NCBI GenBank assembly: GCA_024509875.1 | Contig: JAMPIV010018783.1 | Location: 248,001 to 312,000 of the forward strand | Length of the DNA: 64,000 bases | Direction of reading: 5' to 3' | DNA from: Oreohelix idahoensis | Lineage: Eukaryota > Mollusca > Gastropoda > Stylommatophora > Oreohelicidae | Shown: piece after piece, positions 34,581 to 44,736 of the stretch | How positions within the stretch are numbered: the stretch's first letter is position 1 | Layout: each line of letters starts with the position of its first letter | Translations under genes and position numbers: made by a program | Notes under the pieces: model-generated | Databases searched by the model: none | Told to the model about the DNA's origin: nothing | What the model saw: the letters and a program-made list of their open reading frames with translations, nothing else

Positions 34581-35484
34581 CCTTTAGCACGCGGCATTCT
34601 TTTGGCGAAAATAGTCGCCTGCAGCGGCATTCTTTTTCACAGCGTCCCGTTTTTATAGTGGGTGACTTGTAATGTCTATAGTTTTTGTGTTTCTTGGTCA
34701 ATTGCTATCATTTTTGGAATTTATATAAATAAATGAATGGTGAATCTGATGATATAAAATTTGTTTGTGTACATGTTAGATGTGATAGGAAAAGAGGAAA
34801 GGAAAGATGAAAAAAACGAAAAAAAAATTAAAATAATAAAAAAATTTTTTTTTTAATTTTAAAATTAAAAAAAAAATTAAAAAAAATAACCAACACACGA
34901 AGAGTCCATATCCCTTGCATCTCAATGAAAGTCATTTGACCAACAGACCAATACAAATCAAATGACGATCTTTTCGTTACATCCATCATCAGTAGCAAAG
35001 CAACTAACGCCCTCGTCAGCAGTGACATTCGGCCGTAATTTTAAACCTTTCCGTTATTCCTAGTCCTAACCCCTAAAATTATACATACTAGCTATGCCAT
35101 TCTACTTTCGTTTCCATCTCAGCCATCAAACATATTCTGAGAACCGATATCGGCGCTTATAAAGACAAAAATCTCATCCCCACCGCATGGCGTCAGAATC
35201 CAATAAAATTAGAGCGAAAATGGCCGCGTGTTCGATGCCGATTCATTTCGATTTAAAAAATTTACAAAAAATAAACGCGAATACACCCATCACTTTTTTA
35301 AGATCGGAAACGGAAGCTAACTCTCTTGCAAATAACATTACAACTTAACATCCGGGGCTGAAATCACGTGTACACAAGTCCTAATGCTAGAAACGATGAA
35401 ATCCGTAAGGCGACACACGGCGCCTCCAGCTGTCAGAACAATGTTTTTTTTTGGCGACACATGTCGCCCGCAGCGTGCTTAAGG
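34581..35484. mobile_element. piggyBac-like MITE, 904 bp
   Basis: The ends are imperfect inverted repeats, CCTTTAGCACGCGGC and (reversed) CCTTAAGCACGCTGC, flanked by TTAA on both sides (34577-34580, 35485-35488). TTAA targets and C-rich ends fit piggyBac. It contains long A/T homopolymers near 34810-34890 and no transposase. Confidence 0.75.
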
Positions 35485-35984
35485 TTAAATGTTCGTGAGC
35501 TGCATGTGATGTTTGCAAGAGCAGCTGAACTTTTGATTGTTATGTCTAAAGTAGAAGTTATTATTGGCCAGGGTAATCCTGGCATGTGGAAGTTTAAAAG
35601 GTTATGAAGTTTGTGCTAGGGGAGTTGACAGAAGATTTGGAAGCGAATAGACGTATCCTGGTGTTGCTCTTGTGTTAAAAGAGCAGGTGTCTGTTGTGTG
35701 GTTTTTGTTGTTGCAAGGATTGATATTGTTTCTGATCTCAGAAGTTGTTGCAGTGCCAGAAGTGATGTTAGTATTATTTGAGTACTAGTAGGTTGTTGAG
35801 ATAGATTGGTAGTTTATTGTGTCTTTTAAGTACCTCATATGTGCTAGCTGTGCTTATATTATGTCGAGATTGACAGTCTTTGAGATGACTTATTTCTATG
35901 TTATTGTTGAGCAGAATCGACATCTTTGCACTTTAGGCATACCCATAGGTGCTAAGTCTCCCTCAGTATATGTCGATCAGTTTG

Positions 35985-36170
35985 AATGCTAACTGTTCTT
36001 GTAGCTCGCTAGTTGTATACACGACGTAATCGTCCTCTCATATGTCCATCCCTGCTAGCCTTACGTTTGATGCCAAATTCCAACAGTCTTAACCTTGATG
36101 ATTCATCTATTGCAGTTTCACTCTCTAACAGGCGATCATTAATTGTTCTCAGTATCTCCCCCTTATCCAG
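35985..36170 (-). pseudogene. LINE-F 3' fragment
   Basis: Minus strand matches the last 60 codons of LINE-F (AIDESSRLRL-like stretch, SRDGHMRG) and its 3' end. It stops exactly where a 40-bp direct repeat begins. Confidence 0.75.
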
Positions 36171-36679
36171 TTTACAGGCCTCGGGTTTCCCTTCCTTATA
36201 TGTTATAAATGTTTATACAATACCAAAACCTACCCTCTGTCCTGTACTTACTGTCTAAGTCTACTATCATGTACTAGACACAGTATTAAGGTCTCTTTGT
36301 CTTGTGTGGACTGGCCTATGCTGTCTGATAGGGAAACAACAGAAGTGATTGCGTCATTAATAGGCCGTACTGCCCATGGTGGACTTCCGGTGTTATGTCT
36401 TTCGGTTCGCACTATTGACTTGTCATCAAAGCATCATTTTTTGGCGATGCATAGATGGCAGAGAGGATAGTGTGATTCGCTTGCATAGCTAGGCGGGGTT
36501 GTCGCACGGAAGGTCCAGTGTTCAAATCCTGGGTAAGCCACTCATGTCTGTTGTTTTTCTGTTGTCTAGTGTTCTACTTCTTTATTTCTTACGAGTGCCT
36601 GAAAACATACCTTTATGTTTGTTTCATATTAATTTACCTTTTACAGGCCTCGGGTTTCCCTTCCTTATATGTTATAAAT
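36171..36679. repeat. Segment bounded by identical 40-bp direct repeats
   Basis: The same 40 bases (starting TTTACAGGCCTCGGG and ending ATGTTATAAAT) stand at 36171-36210 and 36640-36679. The 429 bp between them include a tRNA-like stretch with GTTCAAATCCTGGG (36510-36535), perhaps a SINE. 40 bp is long for a target duplication. Confidence 0.7.
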
Positions 36680-37137
36680 AGCACACTAACCTTGGAGAAG
36701 TCACTTGAGCCCCAGACGTGATTCTTTGGTTTTGACCTGGTTGACTGCATGTAGGCGGTTCTCACTATGGACCCAGTGATAGGCAGAGGGAGTTGAGAAG
36801 TGGCTCTGTGCAGGACGTGACAATTCCTTGGGAAGAGCCCAGAACCAGAGCACACTATTTTAGCTCTGCATAGTTGAAAAGCCCCCTTGTGTGGTGTGGA
36901 ATGCAAGTATGCCATGCACTTGTTACTCCTAGCTGGGGACCAGATGAGGTGATCTTTTAAATGCAAGCCAAGCTGGGGAAACCAGAGCTCTTGACTTCAA
37001 CTCAGCACATTTCGGAATGTCAGAAAAGCCACAGGAAAAGCCTAGATCTACAGTGTAGATAATACAAAGGAGTCTTTAACTTGGTACTGGCTGCAAAAGA
37101 GCGAGACACTCGGCAGCCCTAGTTAAACAACAACCCC
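36677..37137. repeat. Dispersed repeat X, copy 2
   Basis: Second copy of repeat X, same orientation as 32735-33191, directly following the 40-bp direct repeat. Confidence 0.8.
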
Positions 37138-37892
37138 CATATGTATGTATTTCATTCTGTCCGCTTTTTTCTTTATTTTTCTATTACCAGCTCTTCTTTT
37201 TCTCTCCCCTACCTCTCCTACATCCATGTTTCTTCGTTACATTTGCCAAAGGCATCGGCGACAGAGCATGATCCCCGTAGCTCCCGCTATAATTCTAGTT
37301 TGTTGCATAATCCATATAATATGTGCAAGATATGGTGGAAATATCGGGTCACCCTGATAGAGCCACTGTGCCAGGGAAGAGGCAAGGGATGCTCCTTAGG
37401 AAGTTCATCTGCCTCGCACCCTAGACAGCTAATATTAAAGACTACTTTCCCAGTAGCCATCCCGTCTCTCGGCACATTGGTCACCTTAGACTTGGGGTCA
37501 TTAACTAATTACTATGACTGAAGATGCCTTGACTCAAGTCTTACCATGCTTATTACAATTCTAGATCAGCACTGCGTTAAAACTGAATGTGAAGACAATT
37601 GTTGACAACGCCATTATTTTTAAAATATGTGTTGAAATTTACGTCATCATTTTTGTGAACAGAATTTGCCAAGCCAAGATGGCTGACAATGTCATTAGCT
37701 GAACCTTTCAAAAATCTATGTACAGTGTGGAAACATTTTTGTTGTTGTTGTTGTTAGGTTTGTAGTAACAGCGAGGGTTTCGCTGTTGTCGGGAACAAAG
37801 TTGTGCATGTCTTTCCCTAGTCATGTTTGGCTGGTAAGCCCTTTGTTTCTTGTGACATTAGCCAATTGTCCTGCACCCTGTATCGTTCCTGG
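37138..37892. other. Intron sequence, no gene seen
   Basis: Unassigned; holds a short (GTT)n run at about 37739-37757. Confidence 0.5.
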
Positions 37893-38115
37893 GGGGGCTC
37901 TCTGAGGAGACAAAGAAAGATAAGTACCACTTGTTCCTCAGATATGCCTTAAGAGGTGACTGGATGAGGTTATGCATTGGGCTGGCAACCTCATATAACA
38001 CTAATTGATATGGATACCACCACGGCAAGAGCACATGCATGTTCTGATGCAGAATTACTGCAAGGGGCCCAACTGCCGTGGTGGTCCCAAGCTAAATAAA
38101 AGGGCAGAGAGAGAA
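37893..38115. repeat. Dispersed element R, copy 3
   Basis: CTCTCTGAGGAGACAAAGA, GGGCTGGCAACCTCATATAAC and CATGCATGTTCTGATGCAGA occur in the order seen in copy 1; the most diverged copy in the core. Confidence 0.55.
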
Positions 38116-38280
38116 AACAGGAATAAGAACTGTGCCTCATTATAACGAGATGTCTAAACCATTTCAATTGTCTAACTCTCTGTTTGTTTGTTTCGTGGTG
38201 TTTTTCCCCCACCAGTTTTCTGATTTCTTTATATTTCACTCTATCTTGTATGGGCGTGACAACAGTAGTTCCCATTTATA

Positions 38281-38557
38281 AGGGTAAAGGTAAAGGATCC
38301 CGTTACACGCCCATTGAGGCATATTGGGAATATGGTGTTAGACCCATATTTTCTTGACCATCGGCACACTAGGGGTGATGTGGTCAGCATCATGCCGGCC
38401 GCCTTAACCTTCCCAGAGTTGCTCTGGTACCCAATTCATTAGGCTGGGTTGACCCCGGAGCCGTTTGCGGTCTAAAAAAAATCTCGCCTCAACTGGGGAT
38501 TGAACCATGGACCACCAACCTAGGAAGCCAGTGCACTAACCACTGTGCTACCGCTAC
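38281..38557 (-). mobile_element. tRNA-SINE family S2, copy 2
   Basis: Flanked by a 29-bp duplication with two mismatches (38252-38280, 38558-38586). The minus strand shows an intact tRNA-like head: GGTAGCACAGTGGTTAGTGC (A box) and GGTTCAATCCCC (B box), a pol III promoter layout. The body is shared with 30121-30378. Confidence 0.9.
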
Positions 38558-38624
38558 GGGTGTGACAACAGCAGTTCCCATTTATAGCTTATATCAATTT
38601 ATAAATTTGTTTTAATTAAAATCA

Positions 38625-39194
38625 GATGCAAGACAACTGTAATCAGATGCAAGACAAAATGAAAATACTCGATGAGAGGTCACAGCAAGTGGGTCTGAAA
38701 ATATACAGGGAGAAGACAAAGATAATGAGAATAAATGCAACAAATGATAACAAGGTTGAGCTTGCAGAAACACCACTACAAGATATGTAATTATACACAT
38801 AACTTAGCAGCAATGCAGACAGAGTTTGAGGGACAGACACGGATATCAAAATAAAAATACAGAAGCAATAGATTTCATTGCATTGGGAAACACATGGAGA
38901 TCAAGAGAAATCAAGTCCAACACAGAAATAAAAGTCTTCAGCTCAAATGTCAAGTCAGTCCTATTGTAGGGTTCTGAAACATGGAGAACAACAAACAGAA
39001 AGTTACAGACTTTCATAAATGGGTGATTGTGAAGAACAGAAGGATTGAAACGGTATGACAAGATCACCATGGTGGAAATCAAGAACCAGACAAGTGCCAG
39101 TAGAATAAGAGATGAGAGGAAAAACTGGTGATGGATAGGACACACATTGAGGAAACCTGTTGATAGCATTACAAGGCAGTTCTTGCTCTGGAAT
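38625..39194 (+). pseudogene. LINE-G RT fragment, left of the Gmr1-like element
   Basis: Encodes RSQQVGLKIYREKTKIMRI, a YLG-less thumb, [20 protein letters not shown] sequence, and breaks at LLWN. The continuation PQVKRSRGRQKS... lies at 48750, after the LTR element. Confidence 0.75.
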
Positions 39195-41648
39195 TGTGAT
39201 AAAATTACATTGATACACCGATAAAATTATTATTTGTAATTATAAAGTAAGATAGTATAGAAATAAAAATAGTTAAGTTGTGATGCGTCTTCTTTCCCCA
39301 TGCCAGTCAGCGCGTTGATTTGAGCAAGACAGGGCGTAGTGTAAGGGTACTATCGTTTGCCAGTGACCTTGAAAATATCGGTAACAATTTTGACGGAATT
39401 AGCCTTGTTTCAGACCAAAAGGGGGAAAAGGAGGAGAGAGGCAAGTGTATTTTTAGAATGAGACTTTTGACACAAATGGTTGAAACACGCAAAATTTTAG
39501 GCAAACGCGGGCGATATTGTTAGCGGCAGATGGAAAAATTCAACACTAAGTCCAATATTTGTTCGTTCCATAAGCACGCAGAGTGACTGGTATAAACACA
39601 CACGCCTTGCTCTGTCTGCAAATTGGTACATTTTATGACGTCACAGACTTGTTGTTTCGAATTGAACTACACAGAAGCGGGGAGAGAGATGGCGTGTTTA
39701 TGTAATATTAGCGATTGAAACTCACATGGAAAATATATGGAATTCTTTATTTCCAATAATAGGGCCATAAAAGTTGGTTAGTTTTATAGCTTATGATCTC
39801 TTGATAAATGATATGTTTAAAAATACAAAATCCCCCAGATAATAAGAAAGATATTGACAAAAGACTAGATATGCCCAGACAGATGAACGAACAGACGCTT
39901 GTTTTTGCATTCACTATTGGTGACAATTTTTTTTCACGCGTTGTTGAAAAGAGGCAGAAGAGGGGAGGGTCAAAGTCCAGGAGGGAGAGATATTATGGGA
40001 TGGCCTAAAACTAAAAATATTTGGGTAGTGGAAATCTTGAAGTGAATGAGAGGCAGAACTTGTTAGGTCAAAAACCAAGACTGTTTTTAACTTTTAATGC
40101 CAAAATGTGACCGACGTACATTTGAAAAATTGAGATGTAATTTTGACTTTATTTTCAAATTCAAATATGGAAAGCTTAGTCTTCCGATCTGATTGGCCAA
40201 CACATTTTTTATTAGGGAAAACTTAGATAGGTTTTTGCCATTTTGTAGAAAGCTGTCCCTGAAGCAGGTCGATGTGATCCTAGAAGTTTGACTTTTAATT
40301 GTAACTAAAACTAAAAGTCATAGTCTAGCCAGCAGCAAAGCTGAATTTGTGCCATCCATCGCACCTGTGCTTATTTCATTGAATTCTGGTAAGAAGAATA
40401 TCTATATTATTATGTAATATGTGCAAAGGCAAAAAGTGGGAAAGTGTATGACATGCCTAAATAGACAGTTTGGGTATACATATTTGATTTATGTTTGAAT
40501 ATTGCAATGTTGGAATTAAAAATTATTGTAAGACTAAAGTAAAATAGCAAGCCTCTGTGTTCGCTGAACACTATTGATTGCCTGGAGCGTTTATATTTTG
40601 TAATAGAAGAAAATTATATGCATATAAGGAGATGTACATACTCCTATTAAATTGTGTTGAAGAAGACTATGTAAAATGACAGTGGCGTATCTGCCATATG
40701 GACCTGAGGTGTGGTCACAATATGATGTGATTTCAAAAAAAAAACTTAGGGGCTGGTTCACTTGTAATGCACACAAGGCTGAACCCCATCGTGTCATGTA
40801 GAGAGTTAAGGGAAAAATATAACAGATATGAAAAGGCCAGGGTGTCTTTTATGTTGCAGGGTTTTATTTCCTGTTACCAGCCGGTGACAGGAAAGCTGAA
40901 GTACGAGTGAAGACAGTAACGTCTCCAGTACAGCGTATTCTGTATAATAATTGTCAAGTGGAGCTCTGAGAGTTGATTTTCTTTACAGAGCCATATCAAC
41001 AATTGAATCTTCACGAAGGAAATTTCAGGTTATGTGCCACAATCTGGGCAATCTGACACTTTATCTGGAGAAAACTGTTTCCCTACCCATTAACAGAAAC
41101 TCTCGGGGAAATGATGACATAAACAGTCTCTCCAATAACTGACTCACATTATTAATTATTACTTAACAGGCTGTGAAACACCTTACGGAACATTTTAATA
41201 TTAATAGTATTATTGTTGGACCAAGAGTCCTTATTTTCAGTTCACTTTTCAGTGTAACATACATTTTCTTCAGTTTTAAAAGACCTGTCCAAAAGAGATT
41301 GCAGGACAGGCACAATAAAATTGTATTAAAAAATATTTCCAAATTGAAAACTAAACAACAGCGTTAGTAAGATTCTATTCGAGAGTTATACTGTGTTGTT
41401 TTGATGTACCATCATTTCATTGCATCCCCTAGACACTAGCCACATCAAACACCATACATTAGAGTTAATTTACAGCACCGTGTGAGATCTTGAGAGGTAG
41501 CGTTAGGTCCCTTGAGAACTCATCTTCTTCAACCACTAGACTCAAGGTCTTACATAGCTTGACCTCACACAGTTAACACATCTAACTCTATCATTCTTAT
41601 CTTTTACCAGCATAACCTCTCCAGGAAATTAAACTTTGCTACATAAAT
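39195..41648 (+). repeat. Gmr1-like element 5' LTR
   Basis: Begins TGTGATAAAATTA, ends near GCTACATAAAT. Small frames inside are shared by both LTRs but show no recognisable domain. Confidence 0.9.
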
Positions 41649-41667
41649 TGGGGTCTCCTGTCCCGAG
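41649..41667 (+). promoter_or_regulatory. Gmr1-like element primer-binding site
   Basis: TGGGGTCTCCTGTCCCGAG follows the 5' LTR. TGG fits a tRNA CCA end; the tRNA was not identified. If the LTR ends at TACA instead, the site is 5 bp downstream of it. Confidence 0.6.
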
Positions 41668-41879
41668 ATTATACTTAGGAACACCATTATTACTAACCCA
41701 GGGAATCCCCATTATTAAAATTACCCAAGAGTTGGAAAGTTGATAAAGTGTCAGAGCCTGGAATAATTTAATTAGAGTTGATATTTTATTATTATTATGG
41801 CACATTTATAACATTTTAAAATTGATAAGAGGGCAGATTTGGCCAAATTTAGATCTGCTGCTGTGCTAGCTGCAAAGAG

Positions 41880-42812
41880 ATGAATATGGATGGACCCGAG
41901 TTGGTTCAGTATGTAACATCAGAGGTGGATAAATTTATTGCAAGAGAAGAAATGAGGTTGGCTGAAGAAAGACAATTAGAAGTAGAAAAAGAAATAAAAA
42001 GGTTGCAGATTGAGGCTGACAAAGAGGCTAGGGCATTGGAGGCGGACAGGGAGGCTGAAATTAAGCGGCTCCAATTTGAAGAGAAGAAATTGGAGGCAGA
42101 GGAAAGGAAACAGGCTGCCGAAAGGGAAGCAGAAGAAAAACGGTTACAGAGGGAACATGAGTTATGACTAAGGGAGTTGGAATTACAAGGCCATGCTCCT
42201 GAAGGTGGTAACAGCCCTTCTACCTCCGATGCCACTGCTAGTCAGGGAGCCTCAACCTCAGCTATGGGGTTCCATTTAGACCATTTTGTTGAGAGGGATG
42301 ATGACATTGAATCATTTTTATCCAGATTTGAGGTTTTAGCCACCACCTATGGATTAGAGAAAGAAAGGTGGAGTTTAAAGTTATCCCAGGGTCTTAGGGG
42401 AACATCTTATGAAGTGTTTGCAAAAATGAGCAAAGATGACCAAGACAATTATGACATGTTAAAGCAGGCTCTTTTGCTAAGGTATGAAAAGAATTGAGAA
42501 TTTTACAGGAAAAAGTTTAGAAATGCCAAGCTACTGTCGGGTGAGACCTATCACCAGTTCTCTGCACGTTTAGAGACTTACTTGGAGAAATGGACTGCTC
42601 TGGGGAAAACCCAAGATCTTAAAGAAATGATCCTTATTGAGCAATTGAGAGAGTCCATGGCTCCAGACTTGAGAAAGTTTCTCATGGAACAAGGTGCAGA
42701 GAGGCTGGGTGAGTTACTTAATGTCGCTGAGAGGTATCAGGCAGCCCAGGCAGAGGTAGCTGGCGCCAAAAAGAAACATGTAGACAATTATAAGGCTCCA
42801 CAAAACTAATAG
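41880..42812 (+). pseudogene. Gag of the Gmr1-like element, with SCAN-like capsid region
   Basis: One frame, interrupted by TGA at 42165 and 42495. The N-terminal 95 codons form a Glu/Lys/Arg-rich coiled coil (AEERQLEVEKEIKRLQIEAD). A Ser/Thr linker follows, then a capsid region: DDIESFLSRFEVLATTYGLE, LSQGLRGTSYEVF, and after the second stop FRNAKLLSGETYHQFSARLE, then TYLEKWTALGKTQDLKEMI and LIEQLRESMAPDLRKFL. The pattern (GETYHQF..RL..YL..W, L-EQL, P-LR-F) resembles the SCAN dimerisation domain, which is thought to derive from a Gmr1-like gag. Start ATG at 41880. Confidence 0.85.
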
Positions 42813-43020
42813 ATTTGACAATAAAGATCAGGGTAACAAAGGTAAGCAAAATTTTGATAGGCCACGCAATGATTATAGAAATAAAAACCCACAATTCAAT
42901 GACAGAAAATATGAGGAAAGAAAACCCTTTCATCAAGGTAGATTATATTGTAGATGGTGTAAGAGGGAAGGACATGACACCAAAGTTTGTACTAAGAAAC
43001 CTGCTGGATTTGCTGCTATG
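42810..43020 (+). pseudogene. Gag C-terminus: basic linker and CCHC zinc knuckle
   Basis: Reached from gag only by a +1 frame change after KAPQN. Asn/Lys/Arg-rich linker (NKGKQNFDRPRNDYRNKNPQ), then CRWCKREGHDTKVC, a C-x2-C-x4-H-x4-C knuckle for RNA packaging. It runs in frame into the protease-integrase frame at 43018. Confidence 0.88.
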
Positions 43021-44736
43021 AAGTTGGGGGAAAAGGAAGTAAAGGTAAAACCTGCTGGACAGCAGGAACCTTATCACCCCCCAGTGTGTGAGGATGTTGT
43101 ATGTAATGGGGTCACCATTAGGTGCCTTTATGATACAGGTTTAGATTTTGATTCTGTTGTGAGTTCGCACTTGGTGAACCCAGATCAGTATACCACAGAA
43201 ACAGTGGAGATACAAGGGGCGACCAAGGACATACCACTTATGACACTTCCCATTGCCAGGATAATGGTGAAAACTCGCTATGTGGAAGGAGTAATCAGAG
43301 CAGCAGTGATCGACGCACCCATCTACCCTCTGATATTGGAGTGTCGTTATGTCTACTTGGGGAATCCCAAGAGACCTGTGGTCTTGGCAGCAGTCCAGAC
43401 CCGATCACAATCCAGAAAGGAAGAAGATGAACCAATAAATACTCATCCAGAGGAGATGAGGAAGGCACAGGCTGAGGACAGGACACTCAAGCCTTGTTTT
43501 AGAAAATTACCTAAATGCCACACACCTCCAAGCAAAGGGGATTATTATATGAAGAACAAATTATTATATAGGAAGACCGGAACTGGAACAAATGGCCATG
43601 GACAACTGGTACTTCCTACTTCATATAGGGAGAGAGTGTTGGAATTAGGACATGCAATTCCCTTCAGTGGTCATATGGGGATCAGCGCAACAGGACAGCG
43701 TATAGCTTGTCATTATTTCTGGCCAGGTATAACGGAGGATATAAAGAGATATGTAAAATCCTGCCCAGAATGTCAAAGGGTAGCTCCAAAGCACTGGACT
43801 GCTCCAGCAACTCTAGGGGAAATGCCCATTGTGGGAACACCTTTTGAGAGAGTTGCAGTGGATATTGTGGGACCTCTCACTCGGACCAAGAGGAGAAACA
43901 GTTACATCCTTACTCTGGTGGACACTTGTTCTATGTGGGGAGAGGCGGTAGCCCTGTCGTCAATCGATTCGAAGCATGTCGCAGAGGCATTACTTACAAT
44001 ATTCACTAGGTTAGGATTCCCGCATCAAATCTTGACTGATAACGGCTCACAGTTCAAGGGGAAACTAACGGAAGAAGTTTTCAGGATCTTCCAAGCCAGG
44101 CACTTTCATTGTAGTCCGTACCATCCACAAGGGAACGGCCAGGTGGAGAGGTTCAACGGGACTCTCATTTCTATCCTGAGAAAGCTGGCACATGAGAAAC
44201 CTGATACGTGGGACCAATACTTGCCCGCTGCGTTGTTTGCGTATCGGGAAGTTCCACATAATTCAACCGGGATGGCACCCGCAACCCTGTTATTTGGGAG
44301 GCCAATAAAAGGTCCATTGGAAGCCTTGTTGAGGACATGGACAGATGAGAAGGCAGAAGAGACTGTTACCTCATCATATCAATATGTAAACGAGCTGACC
44401 ACTCGTCTTAAAACTGGCTGGAAACTTGCAAATGATAATCTCAGACAAGCCAGGAAAAAACATGCTGCTTATTTCAATAAGAAAGCTAAGGATAGAGAAC
44501 TATTTGTGGGAGAAAAGGTGCTTCTTCTACTACCCGGCAGCAATAACAAATTACAAATTGGATGGCAAGGTCCATATACTGTTCTAGAGAAGGTGTCTAG
44601 AAGAAATTATAAAATCGACAAGAAGGGGAAAGAGAAAATATATCATGTGAACCTTCTAAAGAAGTATCTGGACAGGGAAATCCAGGAAGGAACACATTTA
44701 ATGTCCTTTGTCGATAGCAACGGGGATGAAAAATGA
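43018..44736 (+). CDS. Protease-integrase frame of the Gmr1-like element
   Basis: 572 codons, open throughout. The protease region is near residue 35 (IRCLYDTGLDFDSVV, DTG catalytic triplet). The integrase zinc domain is at about 205-255 (LGHAIPFSGHMGISATGQRI; CPECQ). The catalytic core has VAVDIVGPL (Asp), TDNGSQFKG (Asp) and HPQGNGQVERFNGTL (Glu), then a basic C-terminal domain with KVLLLLPGSNNKLQIGWQGP and YHVNLLKKYL (a GPY/F-type module). Integrase lies before RT, unlike ordinary Ty3/gypsy elements. The stop at 44734 overlaps the start of the RT frame. Confidence 0.93.
   Translation: MKLGEKEVKVKPAGQQEPYHPPVCEDVVCNGVTIRCLYDTGLDFDSVVSSHLVNPDQYTTETVEIQGATKDIPLMTLPIARIMVKTRYVEGVIRAAVIDAPIYPLILECRYVYLGNPKRPVVLAAVQTRSQSRKEEDEPINTHPEEMRKAQAEDRTLKPCFRKLPKCHTPPSKGDYYMKNKLLYRKTGTGTNGHGQLVLPTSYRERVLELGHAIPFSGHMGISATGQRIACHYFWPGITEDIKRYVKSCPECQRVAPKHWTAPATLGEMPIVGTPFERVAVDIVGPLTRTKRRNSYILTLVDTCSMWGEAVALSSIDSKHVAEALLTIFTRLGFPHQILTDNGSQFKGKLTEEVFRIFQARHFHCSPYHPQGNGQVERFNGTLISILRKLAHEKPDTWDQYLPAALFAYREVPHNSTGMAPATLLFGRPIKGPLEALLRTWTDEKAEETVTSSYQYVNELTTRLKTGWKLANDNLRQARKKHAAYFNKKAKDRELFVGEKVLLLLPGSNNKLQIGWQGPYTVLEKVSRRNYKIDKKGKEKIYHVNLLKKYLDREIQEGTHLMSFVDSNGDEK

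Noticed and set aside
39320..41367. Small frames in the 2.45-kb LTR
   Set aside because: Present in both LTRs because the LTRs are copies; no domain or conservation evidence.
44708..44725. RT start at 44708
   Set aside because: That codon is TTG within the integrase frame; the first ATG in the RT frame is at 44726.
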